Of a DNA stretch of 64,000 nucleotides, positions 50,093-59,212 are shown piece by piece. The translations under genes and the position numbers were made by a program. The stretch covers positions 1 through 64,000 of the forward strand of contig NZ_CAKKMF010000021.1 in assembly GCF_918697925.1 (NCBI RefSeq). Reading direction: 5' to 3'. The DNA comes from Arthrobacter sp. Bi26 (GTDB taxonomy: Bacteria > Actinomycetota > Actinomycetes > Actinomycetales > Micrococcaceae). Below the pieces are notes generated by a model that saw only the letters and a program-made list of their open reading frames with translations, ran no database searches and was not told the origin of the DNA. How positions within the stretch are numbered: position 1 is the first letter of the stretch; every line of letters begins with the position of its first letter.

Positions 50093-51559
50093 GTGCGCGG
50101 ATTCTTCCAGGATATTGAAACGTTCGCCTTGCTCCTGCTGGCGGCCCACATACTGCTCGTGACCGTCGCAACTGTCCTCGTGTCGATGAATCGCCGTCCA
50201 TCCTCTGCTATTGCCTGGGTGCTCGCCATAATCTTCATACCGATCCTTGGTGCAATCGCGTTTTTCTTTGTCGGTTACTCGAAACTGCCCAAGGCGCGCC
50301 GGGACAAACAGCGCGAAGTCAACAATCTGGTCCTGGCGCGGACTGAAGGCAGCCCGCTGGTTAGCCGCGGCCTTGACTGGCCGGAGTGGCTGCATTCTGC
50401 GGTGGTATTGAACAGCAACCTTGGGGCGCTCCCTATGGTGTCGGGCAATAGTGCGACCCTATTGGGCGACTACAACGGCACTTTCGATGCCATGATCGCT
50501 GAGATTGATTCGGCCACCAGTTACGTGCACGTGGAGTTTTACATCCTGGTGCTGGACGCAACGACGACGCCGTATTTTCAAGCGTTGGCCCGGGCAAGAC
50601 GACGCGGCGTCGACGTCCGGGTTCTGTCCGATCATTTGGCTGGCCTGAAGTTCCCCGGCCGGAAAGAAACCCTGGACTTCTTCCAGGAGATAGGGGCGGA
50701 ATATCGCCCCATGCTGCCGGTGCGGCCATGGCGCGGCGAATGGCAGAGGCCTGACCTGCGCAATCACCGGAAGATCTTGGTCGTCGATGGCCGCGTGGGA
50801 TTCACTGGATCCCAGAACGTCATCGACGCGAGCTACGACACGAAGGCCAACCTGAAGCGCGGGCTCCAGTGGCACGAGCTGATGATGCGCGTTGAGGGAC
50901 CTGTGGTCCGGGAACTGGATGCGGTCTTCGCGACGGACTGGTACAGCGAAACGGATGTGATACTGCCACTGGATTCAAGCCCCATAGGCGCCAGCCACGG
51001 TTCTGCACTCATTGACGCACAAGTCCTGCCCAGCGGTCCCAGCTTCGACAACGACAACAATTTGAAGCTCTACGCGACGCTCATCCACAAAGCTGAGCGG
51101 CGTGTCAGCATCACCAGTCCATACTTTGTCCCGGACGAATCCATCCTGATGGCTATTGTCACGGCAGCCGCGCGGGGGCTAAGCGTCGAGCTCTTTGTTT
51201 CCGAGGTCGGAGACCAGAGCATGGTCTACCATGCTCAGCGTTCCTACTACGAGGCACTGCTCCGCGCCGGCGTCAGGATCTACCTATACCGGTCGCCCAA
51301 GGTGCTGCACTCGAAGCACTTCACCATCGATGAGGAGGTTGCGGTAATTGGGTCCAGCAACATGGATGTCCGTTCCTTCAGCCTCAACATGGAGGTATCC
51401 GTACTTGTGCACGGGCGCGGTTTTGTGGACGCAATTCGAGGGATCGAAGACGGGTACCGCGTGGAAAGCCGTGAGCTGCAGCTCGCGGACTGGCTCCGGC
51501 GGCCCATAGCCCAAAAAGTATTCGACAACCTGGCGCGCCTGACAGCCTCCCTCCAATAA
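50093..51559 (+). CDS. cls: cardiolipin synthase
   Basis: A 488-residue phospholipase-D superfamily enzyme that condenses phosphatidylglycerol into cardiolipin at the membrane. Two N-terminal helices (PLDc_N; about residues 9-30 and 40-60) are followed by two HKD motifs, NHRKILVVDGRVGFTGSQN and LHSKHFTIDEEVAVIGSSN. The GTG start is 36 bases after the small SHOCT gene, which shares the PLDc_N-like membrane type, so the two may be co-expressed. Confidence 0.93.
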   Translation: MRGFFQDIETFALLLLAAHILLVTVATVLVSMNRRPSSAIAWVLAIIFIPILGAIAFFFVGYSKLPKARRDKQREVNNLVLARTEGSPLVSRGLDWPEWLHSAVVLNSNLGALPMVSGNSATLLGDYNGTFDAMIAEIDSATSYVHVEFYILVLDATTTPYFQALARARRRGVDVRVLSDHLAGLKFPGRKETLDFFQEIGAEYRPMLPVRPWRGEWQRPDLRNHRKILVVDGRVGFTGSQNVIDASYDTKANLKRGLQWHELMMRVEGPVVRELDAVFATDWYSETDVILPLDSSPIGASHGSALIDAQVLPSGPSFDNDNNLKLYATLIHKAERRVSITSPYFVPDESILMAIVTAAARGLSVELFVSEVGDQSMVYHAQRSYYEALLRAGVRIYLYRSPKVLHSKHFTIDEEVAVIGSSNMDVRSFSLNMEVSVLVHGRGFVDAIRGIEDGYRVESRELQLADWLRRPIAQKVFDNLARLTASLQ

Positions 51560-51685
51560 GGAATTGGCGAACCCTTTGGAGGGGTCCTTGCTTCCAGGAA
51601 GACGAAGGCGCCGGCTACGGAGTGCTAGCTGATGCCCAAACCGGCTGGCTACCTTCCTTGACACTCGGCTGGCAGGTGCCCGGCC

Positions 51686-52042
51686 TCACGCCGTTCGCGA
51701 GATGTCCGCAACTACCTGATCGATTTGATACCTGGAAACCCGCGCAAGGGCCGGGTTGGTGTGGACATAGTAGGGATAGGTGATGATTCCAATCGACAGT
51801 GCCCAAGCGCGGCCGCGTTCCCACGTCGTCTGGTCAACGCCTACTGCATCGCGAAATGCGGCGCGTCCTTTATCCTCGAGCAGGTTCCAGGCGACGATGA
51901 GGTCGACCGCCGGATCGCCAATGGCCTCCCCAGTCGAGGACACCGGCGAGCCGCGCGTCGGCAATCATAAGGTTTCCTGGTTGCAAGTCCGTGTGAATCC
52001 AGACCTGCTCCCCTTCAGCGAGGCCGATGCGTCGGCTACGGC
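51686..52042 (-). pseudogene. truncated, frameshifted APH-type phosphotransferase
   Basis: The minus strand reads VWIHTDLQPGNLMIADARL and GVLDWG (catalytic loop and start of the DFG-like region). It then shifts frame to AIGDPAVDLIVAWNLLED and continues to ITYPYYVHTNPALARV at the stop. The whole N-terminal lobe is missing, cut off where the GNAT gene begins at 52054. It is therefore a 5'-truncated and frameshifted remnant. Confidence 0.75.
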
Positions 52043-52053
52043 ATGATGAAGAC

Positions 52054-52565
52054 ATGGAATTGCAGACTGAGCGTCTCCTGCTGCGCGAGTACACGATGGA
52101 TGATTTCGCAGCGGTACATTCGTTCGCTTCTGATGTGAGAATCGCCGATTTCGTGGACTGGGGACCGAATACAACCGGCGAAACTCAGGAATTCCTCGAA
52201 ATGTGCGTGGGGGCGCAACGCGGCGCGAGCCGGACAAACTTCACTCTCGCTGTCACCTTTCCGGGTGGCTACCCTTTTGGTTCTGTCGGGCTCGCCGTTG
52301 ATCAGGGCCGGGGCGAACTCGGGTACGTGATTGATGCTGACCACTGGTGCCGCGGGTATGCCACTGAGGCCGCAGCCTCCCTCCTCAGATTCGGCAAAGA
52401 AACCCTCAGACTGCGGGACGTTACCGCAACCTGCAGACCACCGCTTCGGCGAGGGTGCTGGAAAAGATGGGTATGGTCCAGGTCGGATTGCGGAGGGCGG
52501 ACAAAATCATTCGTGGGCATTGGCGGGATTCTCTCGTCTTTTCAGCGGTCAACACCACCTGGTAA
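52054..52565 (+). pseudogene. GNAT acetyltransferase with frameshift
   Basis: A RimJ/RimL-like GNAT begins MELQTERLLLREYTMDDFAAV and runs through GELGYVIDADHWCRGYATEAA to ATCRP. The normal continuation NxASARVLEKMGMVQVG is found in a different frame from about 52442 (ASARVLEKMGM) and ends at TAA 52563-52565. A small deletion near 52437-52442 explains this. The frame actually read gives an unrelated tail to 52584. Confidence 0.75.
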
Positions 52566-52618
52566 CGCACGGGACGGCGGGTGACCTCAGTTGAAGCCCA
52601 GCGTGGCACGTTGCCCGG

Positions 52619-53116
52619 TTATATGTCAGACCGGACCATCCGTATCTCAGGTAGTTCCTCCCAGTCGGGTGAAAGCAACTTGCGTTTCCCATCGGGCCTA
52701 AAACCGTTCTTGGCATAGAAGGCCCGGGCGCGGGCGTTGGCCTCGAGCACCCACAGATAGGCGGGTAAATCGCCGAGTGCGGCCTTCAGCAGCGCGACAC
52801 CGAGCCCAGTGCCATGCGTGCGCCTCAGAGTGTAGATGGAGTAAAGCTCAAATTCTCCGGGCAAGTCATGGTCACGTCCCGTACCTGCGTCGGCAAATCC
52901 AACGATTTCATCGCTCGCGTCCAAGGCGATGATTCGAGGCTGAGCGCTGTCCAGATACGCTCGACGTTTTTCCACGCGCTCCGGGATGCTGGCACGGCGC
53001 GCATCGAAGAATTCCGAGGGCAAAAGGTGCCCCTAGCATTCCTCATGGGCCAGGGTGTGCATCCGAACTACGGCATCAGCATCCTCAACCGCGGCCTGGC
53101 GGATCTGGTATTCCAT
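52619..53116 (-). pseudogene. GNAT acetyltransferase with internal stop
   Basis: From ATG 53116 the frame reads MEYQIRQAAVEDADAVVRM and on to HEEC, then a TAG at 53033-53035, then GHLLPSEFFDARR and a complete GNAT body. The body includes LYSIYTLRRTHGTGLGVALL (acetyl-CoA loop) and ANARARAFYAKNGF. Without the stop it is a normal 165-residue GNAT. A restart at the downstream ATG (53023) would miss strand 1 and helix 1. Confidence 0.75.
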
Positions 53117-53217
53117 CTGCCCAGCCTAGCTTTGACCCTGTTGTTCCGTGGCCGGGACCCGCAGTAAAAGTAGGGCCGCGAGGGAAGCCACTTTACGAGC
53201 AATGCCATACTGACGCC

Positions 53218-53439
53218 ATGGCCATCCGGCTTTGCTTCTACGCCGGATATGCGGTTGCGTTGATGATCGACGTGGCGTCGATATTTTCGTCGTCGGAACC
53301 CGCAGCAGATTCAGGCTTCGCCATTCTGGCCGCCGTCTTCCAAACTCCATTGGTCCTCATCGCATCTGCCGGCGCAGTCGCAGCCATTGTTCTTCGGAAA
53401 GACGCGCCTCCCAGAACCGGGGCTACCCAGGCCCCCTGA
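53218..53439 (+). CDS. possible small membrane protein
   Basis: A 73-residue frame with two hydrophobic segments (about residues 4-22 and 33-58) and a polar tail. No family and no clear ribosome-binding site. Confidence 0.4.
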   Translation: MAIRLCFYAGYAVALMIDVASIFSSSEPAADSGFAILAAVFQTPLVLIASAGAVAAIVLRKDAPPRTGATQAP

Positions 53440-53557
53440 ACATTCTTGCGGATCGTCTCTGTGCCGGCTGCCGCGAAAGTGATCCATTCGCCCGGGCCTT
53501 CGAGGGCTGCTCAAGCCAGACAGAGCACATCTCCGTCCCTCCGAGCTCCACGACGCT

Positions 53558-54652
53558 TTGACCATCCGCGATCTTTCAGATCCGGACGGCCGGCCCCATG
53601 CGATGCAGCCGCTGTTGCAGGGCATCATCGACGCTCTCTGCCATGAATGGGCAGTGCCAGGACGAATCGTCCGCCACAGCCCCCTCGTGAGTGTGGCCGA
53701 CAATTACGATCGTTTGGGGTTCAACGCATCGGACGTCACGCGGGACCAAAGGTACTCCCGCTACCTCAGTCCAACGGTCATGCTCCGCAGCCACACGTCG
53801 GCATCCATCCCGTCGCAGCTGCGGGCACTGGACGACGACGCATCCACGGACGAACTCTGGGCCGTCCCCGGTCTGGTCTATCGACGCGACTGCGTCGACC
53901 GCACCCACGTGGGAACTCCCCACCAGGTCGACCTGTGGCGCGTCAGCTCGCTAGAAAGACTCGACGCAGAGAACCTGCAGGACATGATCGGATCGCTGGT
54001 GAAGGCGGTGCTTCCAGGGGCACGATGGCGCGCAGTTCCAGCCGTTCATCCCTACACCAGAGAAGGCTTGCAGGTCGATGTCCTCATGGAGGGAGAGTGG
54101 CTCGAACTCGCAGAATGCGGGCTCATGGCACCTCATCTGTTCTCCGAAGCCGGCCTGGATCCCACAAGGTGGTCTGGCCTGGCTCTTGGGATGGGTTTGG
54201 ACCGGGCCCTGATGCTCCGCAAAGGCATCCCCGACATCAGGTTGCTTAGGTCGACGGACGAGAGAATCGAACAGCAGATGCTGGACCTGTCCCGGTGGAA
54301 ACCGGTCTCCCAGATGCCATCCATCCGCAGGGACATCTCCATCGTGGTTCCCGCGGACATGGATACCGAAGTGCTCGGTGACCGAGTGCGAACAGCATTA
54401 GGCGAAAAGGCCGAGGACCTGGAAAGCGTCGAACTCTTGGCCCTAACTTCGTATGGAGACCTTCCGGTAAAAGCGCAGGAACGACTTCGCATCTGCGATG
54501 GGCAGGCCAACGCACTAATACGTCTGGTGCTGCGTCCCCTCGCTCGGACCATGACGGATGCAGAGGCGAATCAGATCCGGGACGATGTTTATCTGGCCCT
54601 GCACGAGGGGCCAGTCCGGGAGCTCATTGCAGGACAGAACCGAACGAATTAG
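53558..54652 (+). CDS. PheRS-like stand-alone ligase with FDX-ACB domain (SrmL-like)
   Basis: About 364 residues from TTG 53558. The first ~250 residues are a class II aminoacyl-tRNA synthetase core related to PheS: THVGTPHQVDLWRV resembles motif 2 and GLALGMGLDRALMLRKGIPDIRLLR is motif 3. The last ~100 residues (MPSIRRDISIVVPADMD onward) are a ferredoxin-fold anticodon-binding domain like that of PheT. This PheS-core plus FDX-ACB plan is that of mitochondrial PheRS and of the actinobacterial 'mystery ligase' SrmL. The open frame continues upstream to about 53482 with protein-like sequence (RPSELHDALTIRD) but no good start, so the 5' end may be damaged or use an unusual codon. Confidence 0.75.
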   Translation: MTIRDLSDPDGRPHAMQPLLQGIIDALCHEWAVPGRIVRHSPLVSVADNYDRLGFNASDVTRDQRYSRYLSPTVMLRSHTSASIPSQLRALDDDASTDELWAVPGLVYRRDCVDRTHVGTPHQVDLWRVSSLERLDAENLQDMIGSLVKAVLPGARWRAVPAVHPYTREGLQVDVLMEGEWLELAECGLMAPHLFSEAGLDPTRWSGLALGMGLDRALMLRKGIPDIRLLRSTDERIEQQMLDLSRWKPVSQMPSIRRDISIVVPADMDTEVLGDRVRTALGEKAEDLESVELLALTSYGDLPVKAQERLRICDGQANALIRLVLRPLARTMTDAEANQIRDDVYLALHEGPVRELIAGQNRTN

Positions 54653-54903
54653 GTATCAACTTTGTATCGGCCTCATATCGTTCCCGTTGCAGTTCCGGCG
54701 CCGGGACCGAAACCCGGCTGTCGCGCCGTGCCGGTGTGCCATGCTGGAATCCGGCTGTCCCAGGATCGCCGGGCTGCTCTCCGGCAGGTGAAGGATGGGG
54801 CGGTCACGAGCGGTCTACGACGGCTACAACGGATCATCGCCGCGGAACGCGGGGCATAAGAAGGGACAGCGGCATCAGGAAGCGTGAAGTTCAGCACTCA
54901 TCG

Positions 54904-55830
54904 GTGGGGCGCGTCCGCCGCGCCGCGCTGGCGCTGGCGCTGCCCGCCGCCCTCCTCCTGTCCGGCTGCGTGGCAACGCCGCAGAGCGGCATCACGAACT
55001 CCAGCAGCCCGTCGGAGCTCATTCCCGTCCCGGCGTCGGGTGTGCCCACCACCAGCGCTCCGCTCGAAACAGCCCAGACGTCGAACAAGGCTCCGGTGTA
55101 CTGGATCGGCCGGAGCAATGACAACGCGTTCCTCTACCGCGAGTTCCGTGACGTCCCTGACCAGGACAACCCCGTCACCCGCGCCCTGCGGGTGATGATG
55201 TCCCAGAAGCCGCTGGACCCGGATTTCTTCACGCCCTGGCAAAACCCGAAGAAGCTCGCGACGTCGATTTCCGGCAAGAATGTCATCACGGTGGATGTCT
55301 CGGCGGATGCCTTCAACAGCAACGTGGATGCGGCCATGGCCGAGCGCGCCATCCAGCAGCTCGTCTACACGGCGACGGCTGCCGCGGCCAGCGCAGGCCT
55401 TATCGATGCCGGACAGCAGATCCAGGTGGTTGTGCTGGTTGACGGTCACACGGACTACGTGGCCTTCAACCATGTCCGGCTGGGCGAGCCGACGTCCCGC
55501 AGCGCCGGGATGGTGGCACCTGTGTGGATCATTGATCCGCAGGAAGGCACCTCCGTGGCTGACGGTTCGGTCAAGATCAGCGGCCGGAGCACCGTCCAGG
55601 GCGGGAAGCTCCGCTGGGCGATCCTCAAAGTCGACGGTGACGGCGACAACGACAAGACGGCCTATCTCAACGGCAACGCCACGGCCTCGGCCGACTCCGT
55701 CAAGTCCGGGCTGTTTACCTTGTCCGTGAACCTCGGCCCGGGCCGTTACGAGGTCCGGGTGTCCCAGGTGGACGCGTCGGACAGCGCCAAGGAAGTGTTC
55801 CAGGACACCCGCGGCTTCACGGTTAAATAG
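54904..55830 (+). CDS. GerMN/Gmad2-domain lipoprotein
   Basis: About 308 residues from GTG 54904, chosen because it gives a normal lipoprotein signal (VRRAALALALPAALLLSGC). A GerMN domain follows (about residues 75-185; NPVTRALRVMM, ITVDVSADAF), then a C-terminal Gmad2 immunoglobulin-like domain (PVWIIDPQEGTSV... to the end). It is probably anchored outside the membrane. The pairing resembles part of LpqB-type proteins. The true start could lie further upstream. Function unknown. Confidence 0.8.
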   Translation: MGRVRRAALALALPAALLLSGCVATPQSGITNSSSPSELIPVPASGVPTTSAPLETAQTSNKAPVYWIGRSNDNAFLYREFRDVPDQDNPVTRALRVMMSQKPLDPDFFTPWQNPKKLATSISGKNVITVDVSADAFNSNVDAAMAERAIQQLVYTATAAAASAGLIDAGQQIQVVVLVDGHTDYVAFNHVRLGEPTSRSAGMVAPVWIIDPQEGTSVADGSVKISGRSTVQGGKLRWAILKVDGDGDNDKTAYLNGNATASADSVKSGLFTLSVNLGPGRYEVRVSQVDASDSAKEVFQDTRGFTVK

Positions 55831-55883
55831 TCTTTCGCGTCAAATGGTCTTGCGCGTCAAGAAGCGACGACGCCGGCCGCCGG

Positions 55884-56657
55884 TTACCAGCGGCCGAGGA
55901 TGTCGCTGGCCAGTACGGTGGCGGCGGGCCCCGCGGTGGACGAGCGCAGCACATGGTGGCCCAACAGGGCCGTGACCGCCCCCGCGTCGCACAACCGGGT
56001 CACCTCCCGCGGGCTGATGCCGCCTTCAGGGCCCACGATCAGCAGCACTTCACGGGACCCGCTGTCGCCGGGCTGCGCGGTTGCCAGCCATGATTCGAGT
56101 ACGTGCCGCAGCGGTCGGACGGCATCTTCGTGCAGGATGACCGCGAGATCTGCGGCCGCCACGGCCGCCTGCAGACCGGCGCCGTCCACTGCCGCCCGGA
56201 CCTCCGGTATCCAGGCCCTGCGCGCCTGCTTGGCTGCTGCTGTCACCACCGACTGCCATTTGGCGTGCGCCTTCGCGGCCCGTTCAGCCTTCCACCGCAC
56301 AATGGACCGCTCCGCCTGCCAGGGAATGACGGCGTCGATGCCCAGCTCGGTGGCCGTTTCGGCCGCAAGTTCGTCACGGTCGCCTTTGGCGAGGGCCTGG
56401 ACCAGGACCAGCCGGGTCCCGGGCCGCGGCTCGTTGGCAACCTCGAGGCACTCGACGGTCAGCTCGCCGGGCAGGGCGGCGGTCACCGTGCCGGTCAGCC
56501 GCTTGCCCGCGCCGTCGGCGATGTCGACGGCCTCGCCGACGGCGATCCGCTTGACGGTGACGGCGTGGCGGGCCTCAGGGCCCTCCAGGACGAAGGCGGA
56601 GCCGGGGACCTGCTGGTCCAAGGTGCCGGGGGCGGTGAAGAAGACCGGGTTACTCAC
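55884..56657 (-). CDS. rsmE: 16S rRNA (uracil1498-N3)-methyltransferase
   Basis: A 257-residue SPOUT (trefoil-knot) methyltransferase. An N-terminal PUA-like domain (to about residue 75) is followed by a knot with the SAM loop LLIVGPEGGISPREV and the C-terminal HHVLRSSTAGPAAT. The GTG start is two bases after the dnaJ stop, so it is coupled to dnaJ-hrcA. Confidence 0.95.
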   Translation of the reverse strand: MSNPVFFTAPGTLDQQVPGSAFVLEGPEARHAVTVKRIAVGEAVDIADGAGKRLTGTVTAALPGELTVECLEVANEPRPGTRLVLVQALAKGDRDELAAETATELGIDAVIPWQAERSIVRWKAERAAKAHAKWQSVVTAAAKQARRAWIPEVRAAVDGAGLQAAVAAADLAVILHEDAVRPLRHVLESWLATAQPGDSGSREVLLIVGPEGGISPREVTRLCDAGAVTALLGHHVLRSSTAGPAATVLASDILGRW

Positions 56658-56659
56658 CG

Positions 56660-57790
56660 CTACAGGTTACCGAGCCTGTCCCGGAGTTTAGCGAAGACGC
56701 CGCCGCTGGCCGCGAGCTTTCCGGCCGTGAAGTGCTCGCCGCGCAGCTTGGCCAGCTGGCGGAGCAGGTCTTCCTGGGCGGCGTCGAGCTTGCCCGGTGT
56801 TTCGACCTGCAGGTGCACTTTCAGGTCACCGCGCCCGTGGCCTCGCAGGTGGGTGACACCAAGGCCGCGCAGTGTGATGATCTCGCCCGACTGGGTGCCG
56901 GCCCTGACGTCGATCTCCTGCTGCCCGTCGAAGGTGTCGAGGCTAATTTCGGTGCCGAGTGCGGCGGCCGTCATGGGGATGTTGAGGCTCGCGTGCAGGT
57001 CGTCGCCGTCGCGGACGTACGTGGCGTCGTTGTTGACCCGGATCTCCACGTACAGGTCCCCCGCCGGACCGCCGGCGGGCCCTGCCTCGCCCTGGCCGGA
57101 CAGCTGGATGCGGGTGCCGGTGCCGACGCCGGCCGGTACCTTGACGGTCAGCGAGCGGCGGCTGCGGATCCGGCCCTGGCCGCTGCATTCGTTGCAGGGG
57201 TCCTTGATGACGGTGCCGAAGCCCTCACAGGACCCGCAGGGCGCCGAGGTCATGACCTGGCCCAGGATGGAGCGCACAGCGCGCTGGACCTGGCCACTGC
57301 CGCCACAGATGTCGCAGCGCACCGGGTGGGTGCCCTCGCGGCAGCAGGAGCCTTCGCAGGTGGGGCAGACGACAGCCGTGTCGACCTCAAGCTTCTTGTT
57401 CACGCCGAACACCGCGTCGCGCAGGTCAATCCGGACGCTGATCAGCGCATCCTGGCCGCGGCGGACACGGGACGCCGGGCCGCCCTGGCCGCCGCCCGCC
57501 CCGAAGAAGGTCTCGAAGATGTCTTGGAAGGCGAAGCCCTGGCCTGAGTAGCTGCCGCCACCGAAGCCGTTGTCGGTGCCGTTCTCGTTGCCGGTGGTGT
57601 CATACACCCGGCGTTTCTGCGGATCGGAGAGGACCTCATAGGCGTGGGTGACGGCCTTGAACCGGTCCGAGGCGTCTTCTCCTGGGTTCACGTCCGGGTG
57701 CAGGGTCCGGGCCAGTTTCCGGTAGGCCTTCTTGATCTCCTCCCCCGTTGCGTCGCGGGAGACTCCAAGAACGTCATAGTGGCTGCTCAA
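56660..57790 (-). CDS. dnaJ: chaperone DnaJ (second copy type)
   Basis: A 376-residue DnaJ. The J domain carries HPD (about residues 33-35), then a Gly/Phe-rich region. Four zinc repeats follow (CPTCEGSC, CDICGGSG, CGSCEGFG, CNECSGQG); the first ends in Cys instead of Gly. Two beta-barrel substrate domains complete it. The TTG start at 57790 follows AAGGAAGAG. Position after hrcA marks it as the HrcA-controlled DnaJ2. Confidence 0.95.
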   Translation of the reverse strand: MSSHYDVLGVSRDATGEEIKKAYRKLARTLHPDVNPGEDASDRFKAVTHAYEVLSDPQKRRVYDTTGNENGTDNGFGGGSYSGQGFAFQDIFETFFGAGGGQGGPASRVRRGQDALISVRIDLRDAVFGVNKKLEVDTAVVCPTCEGSCCREGTHPVRCDICGGSGQVQRAVRSILGQVMTSAPCGSCEGFGTVIKDPCNECSGQGRIRSRRSLTVKVPAGVGTGTRIQLSGQGEAGPAGGPAGDLYVEIRVNNDATYVRDGDDLHASLNIPMTAAALGTEISLDTFDGQQEIDVRAGTQSGEIITLRGLGVTHLRGHGRGDLKVHLQVETPGKLDAAQEDLLRQLAKLRGEHFTAGKLAASGGVFAKLRDRLGNL

Positions 57791-57868
57791 AGTGTGTATC
57801 TCTTCCTTTTCATACTGCCGGTGGGGCACTGCCTGTGGGGCAAGAAGTCGCGTTCGGTCCCGGGCCCG

Positions 57869-58882
57869 TCAGGGCCCCAGGATCCTCGAAAGGTAACGGG
57901 CCACCGCGCGGACGGCGGCCATGGTGGTGGGATAGTCCATCCGGGTGGGTCCAAGGACGCCGACCTTGGCCGTGGCGTCCGGCCCGTAGGCAGTGGCCAC
58001 GACCGAGGCCTCGGCAAGACCGACGTACGGATTCTCCCGGCCGATGCTGACGGTTACGCCGCGCGGGTCTTCGGCCATTTCGCTGAGCAGGCGGAGCATG
58101 ACCACCTGCTCCTCGAGCGCCTCCAGCACGGGGCCGATGCTGAGCGGGAAGTCCACATTGGAGCGTGCCAGATTCGCGGTACCGGCCATGACCATCCGCT
58201 CTTCGCGACTGCTCGTGGCCAGGGCTTCAACGCCGCGGGCCAGGGCCTGGGCCGCTCCGCGGCTCACCGGCGCGCCACTGGCGACGACCGTGGGCAGAAG
58301 CTGGGGCAGCAGGCTCAACGGCGTTCCGGAGAGGCTCGCCAGGAACCGTGTACGCAGCTCCGCCAGGGCGTCGTCGGGAAGGTCCTGCCCGACGTCGATG
58401 ACGCGCTGCTCCACTTTGCCGGTGTCCGCTATGAGGACAATCAGCACCTTCCGGGGGGCCAGCAGCACGAATTCTATGTGCCGCACCTTGGCTCGGCTGA
58501 GCAGCGGATACTGCACGACGGCGACCTGGTTGGTCAGGTGGGAGAGGAGCCTCACGGTCCGGTCGAGGATGTCGTCGAGGTCCTCGGATCCTTCCAGCAA
58601 CGCCTGGATGGCCCGGCGCTCGGCCGAAGACAATGGCTTCACCGCTGAAATCTGGTCAACGAAAAGCCGGTAGCCCTTGTCGGTGGGGATCCGGCCTGCG
58701 CTAGTGTGCGGTGCCGTGATCAGGCCTTCGTCCTCCAGCGCCGCCATGTCATTTCGGATCGTGGCGCTGGACACGCCAAGATGGTGCCGCTCAACGAGCG
58801 CTTTGGAACCAACGGGCTCACGCGAATGGACGTAGTCCTCCACGATGGCGCGCAGCACTTCGAGTTTGCGCGGTTCGCTCAC
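57869..58882 (-). CDS. hrcA: heat-inducible repressor HrcA
   Basis: A 337-residue repressor. The N-terminal winged helix (VSSATIRNDMAALEDEGLI, HTSAGRIPTDKGYR) is followed by the HrcA GAF-like domain and dimerisation segment. GTG at 58882 follows GGAGGTGGA. It represses the operon through CIRCE at 58993 and normally needs GroEL to fold. Confidence 0.95.
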   Translation of the reverse strand: MSEPRKLEVLRAIVEDYVHSREPVGSKALVERHHLGVSSATIRNDMAALEDEGLITAPHTSAGRIPTDKGYRLFVDQISAVKPLSSAERRAIQALLEGSEDLDDILDRTVRLLSHLTNQVAVVQYPLLSRAKVRHIEFVLLAPRKVLIVLIADTGKVEQRVIDVGQDLPDDALAELRTRFLASLSGTPLSLLPQLLPTVVASGAPVSRGAAQALARGVEALATSSREERMVMAGTANLARSNVDFPLSIGPVLEALEEQVVMLRLLSEMAEDPRGVTVSIGRENPYVGLAEASVVATAYGPDATAKVGVLGPTRMDYPTTMAAVRAVARYLSRILGP

Positions 58883-58992
58883 GCTCCACCTCCAATCGAC
58901 TGTCCCGCAGTCGGTGCCGCCCGCGTTGTCCGGTTCGCGCCCAGAAGCAGTACCCAGAAGTAATACTGAGACGGCCCTCTTCGGGACAAGGG

Positions 58993-59019
58993 TTAGCACT
59001 CGACATGCCTAAGTGCTAA
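58993..59019. promoter_or_regulatory. CIRCE operator upstream of hrcA
   Basis: TTAGCACTC, nine bases, then AAGTGCTAA. The CIRCE consensus is TTAGCACTC-N9-GAGTGCTAA, so there is one mismatch, in the right arm. It lies 111 bases before the hrcA start and 194 before DUF3097, in the divergent intergenic region. Confidence 0.93.
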
Positions 59020-59212
59020 CCAGTCTAATATGAGTCGCCGCGTTGTTAGCATTGGATTCGCTCCAGGCGTGGCCCTCGCGATCGCGATTCCCGTCACGTC
59101 GGTGCCGAGACCGTGGCAGCCGCTGCCGTTGCCGCGCCGTCGCGGTCCGGTTCCGGCCCCGGAGAGTTCCACCGACCGCCGTACATTCCGAGTGCAAAGT
59201 AAGCGTGTAGAG

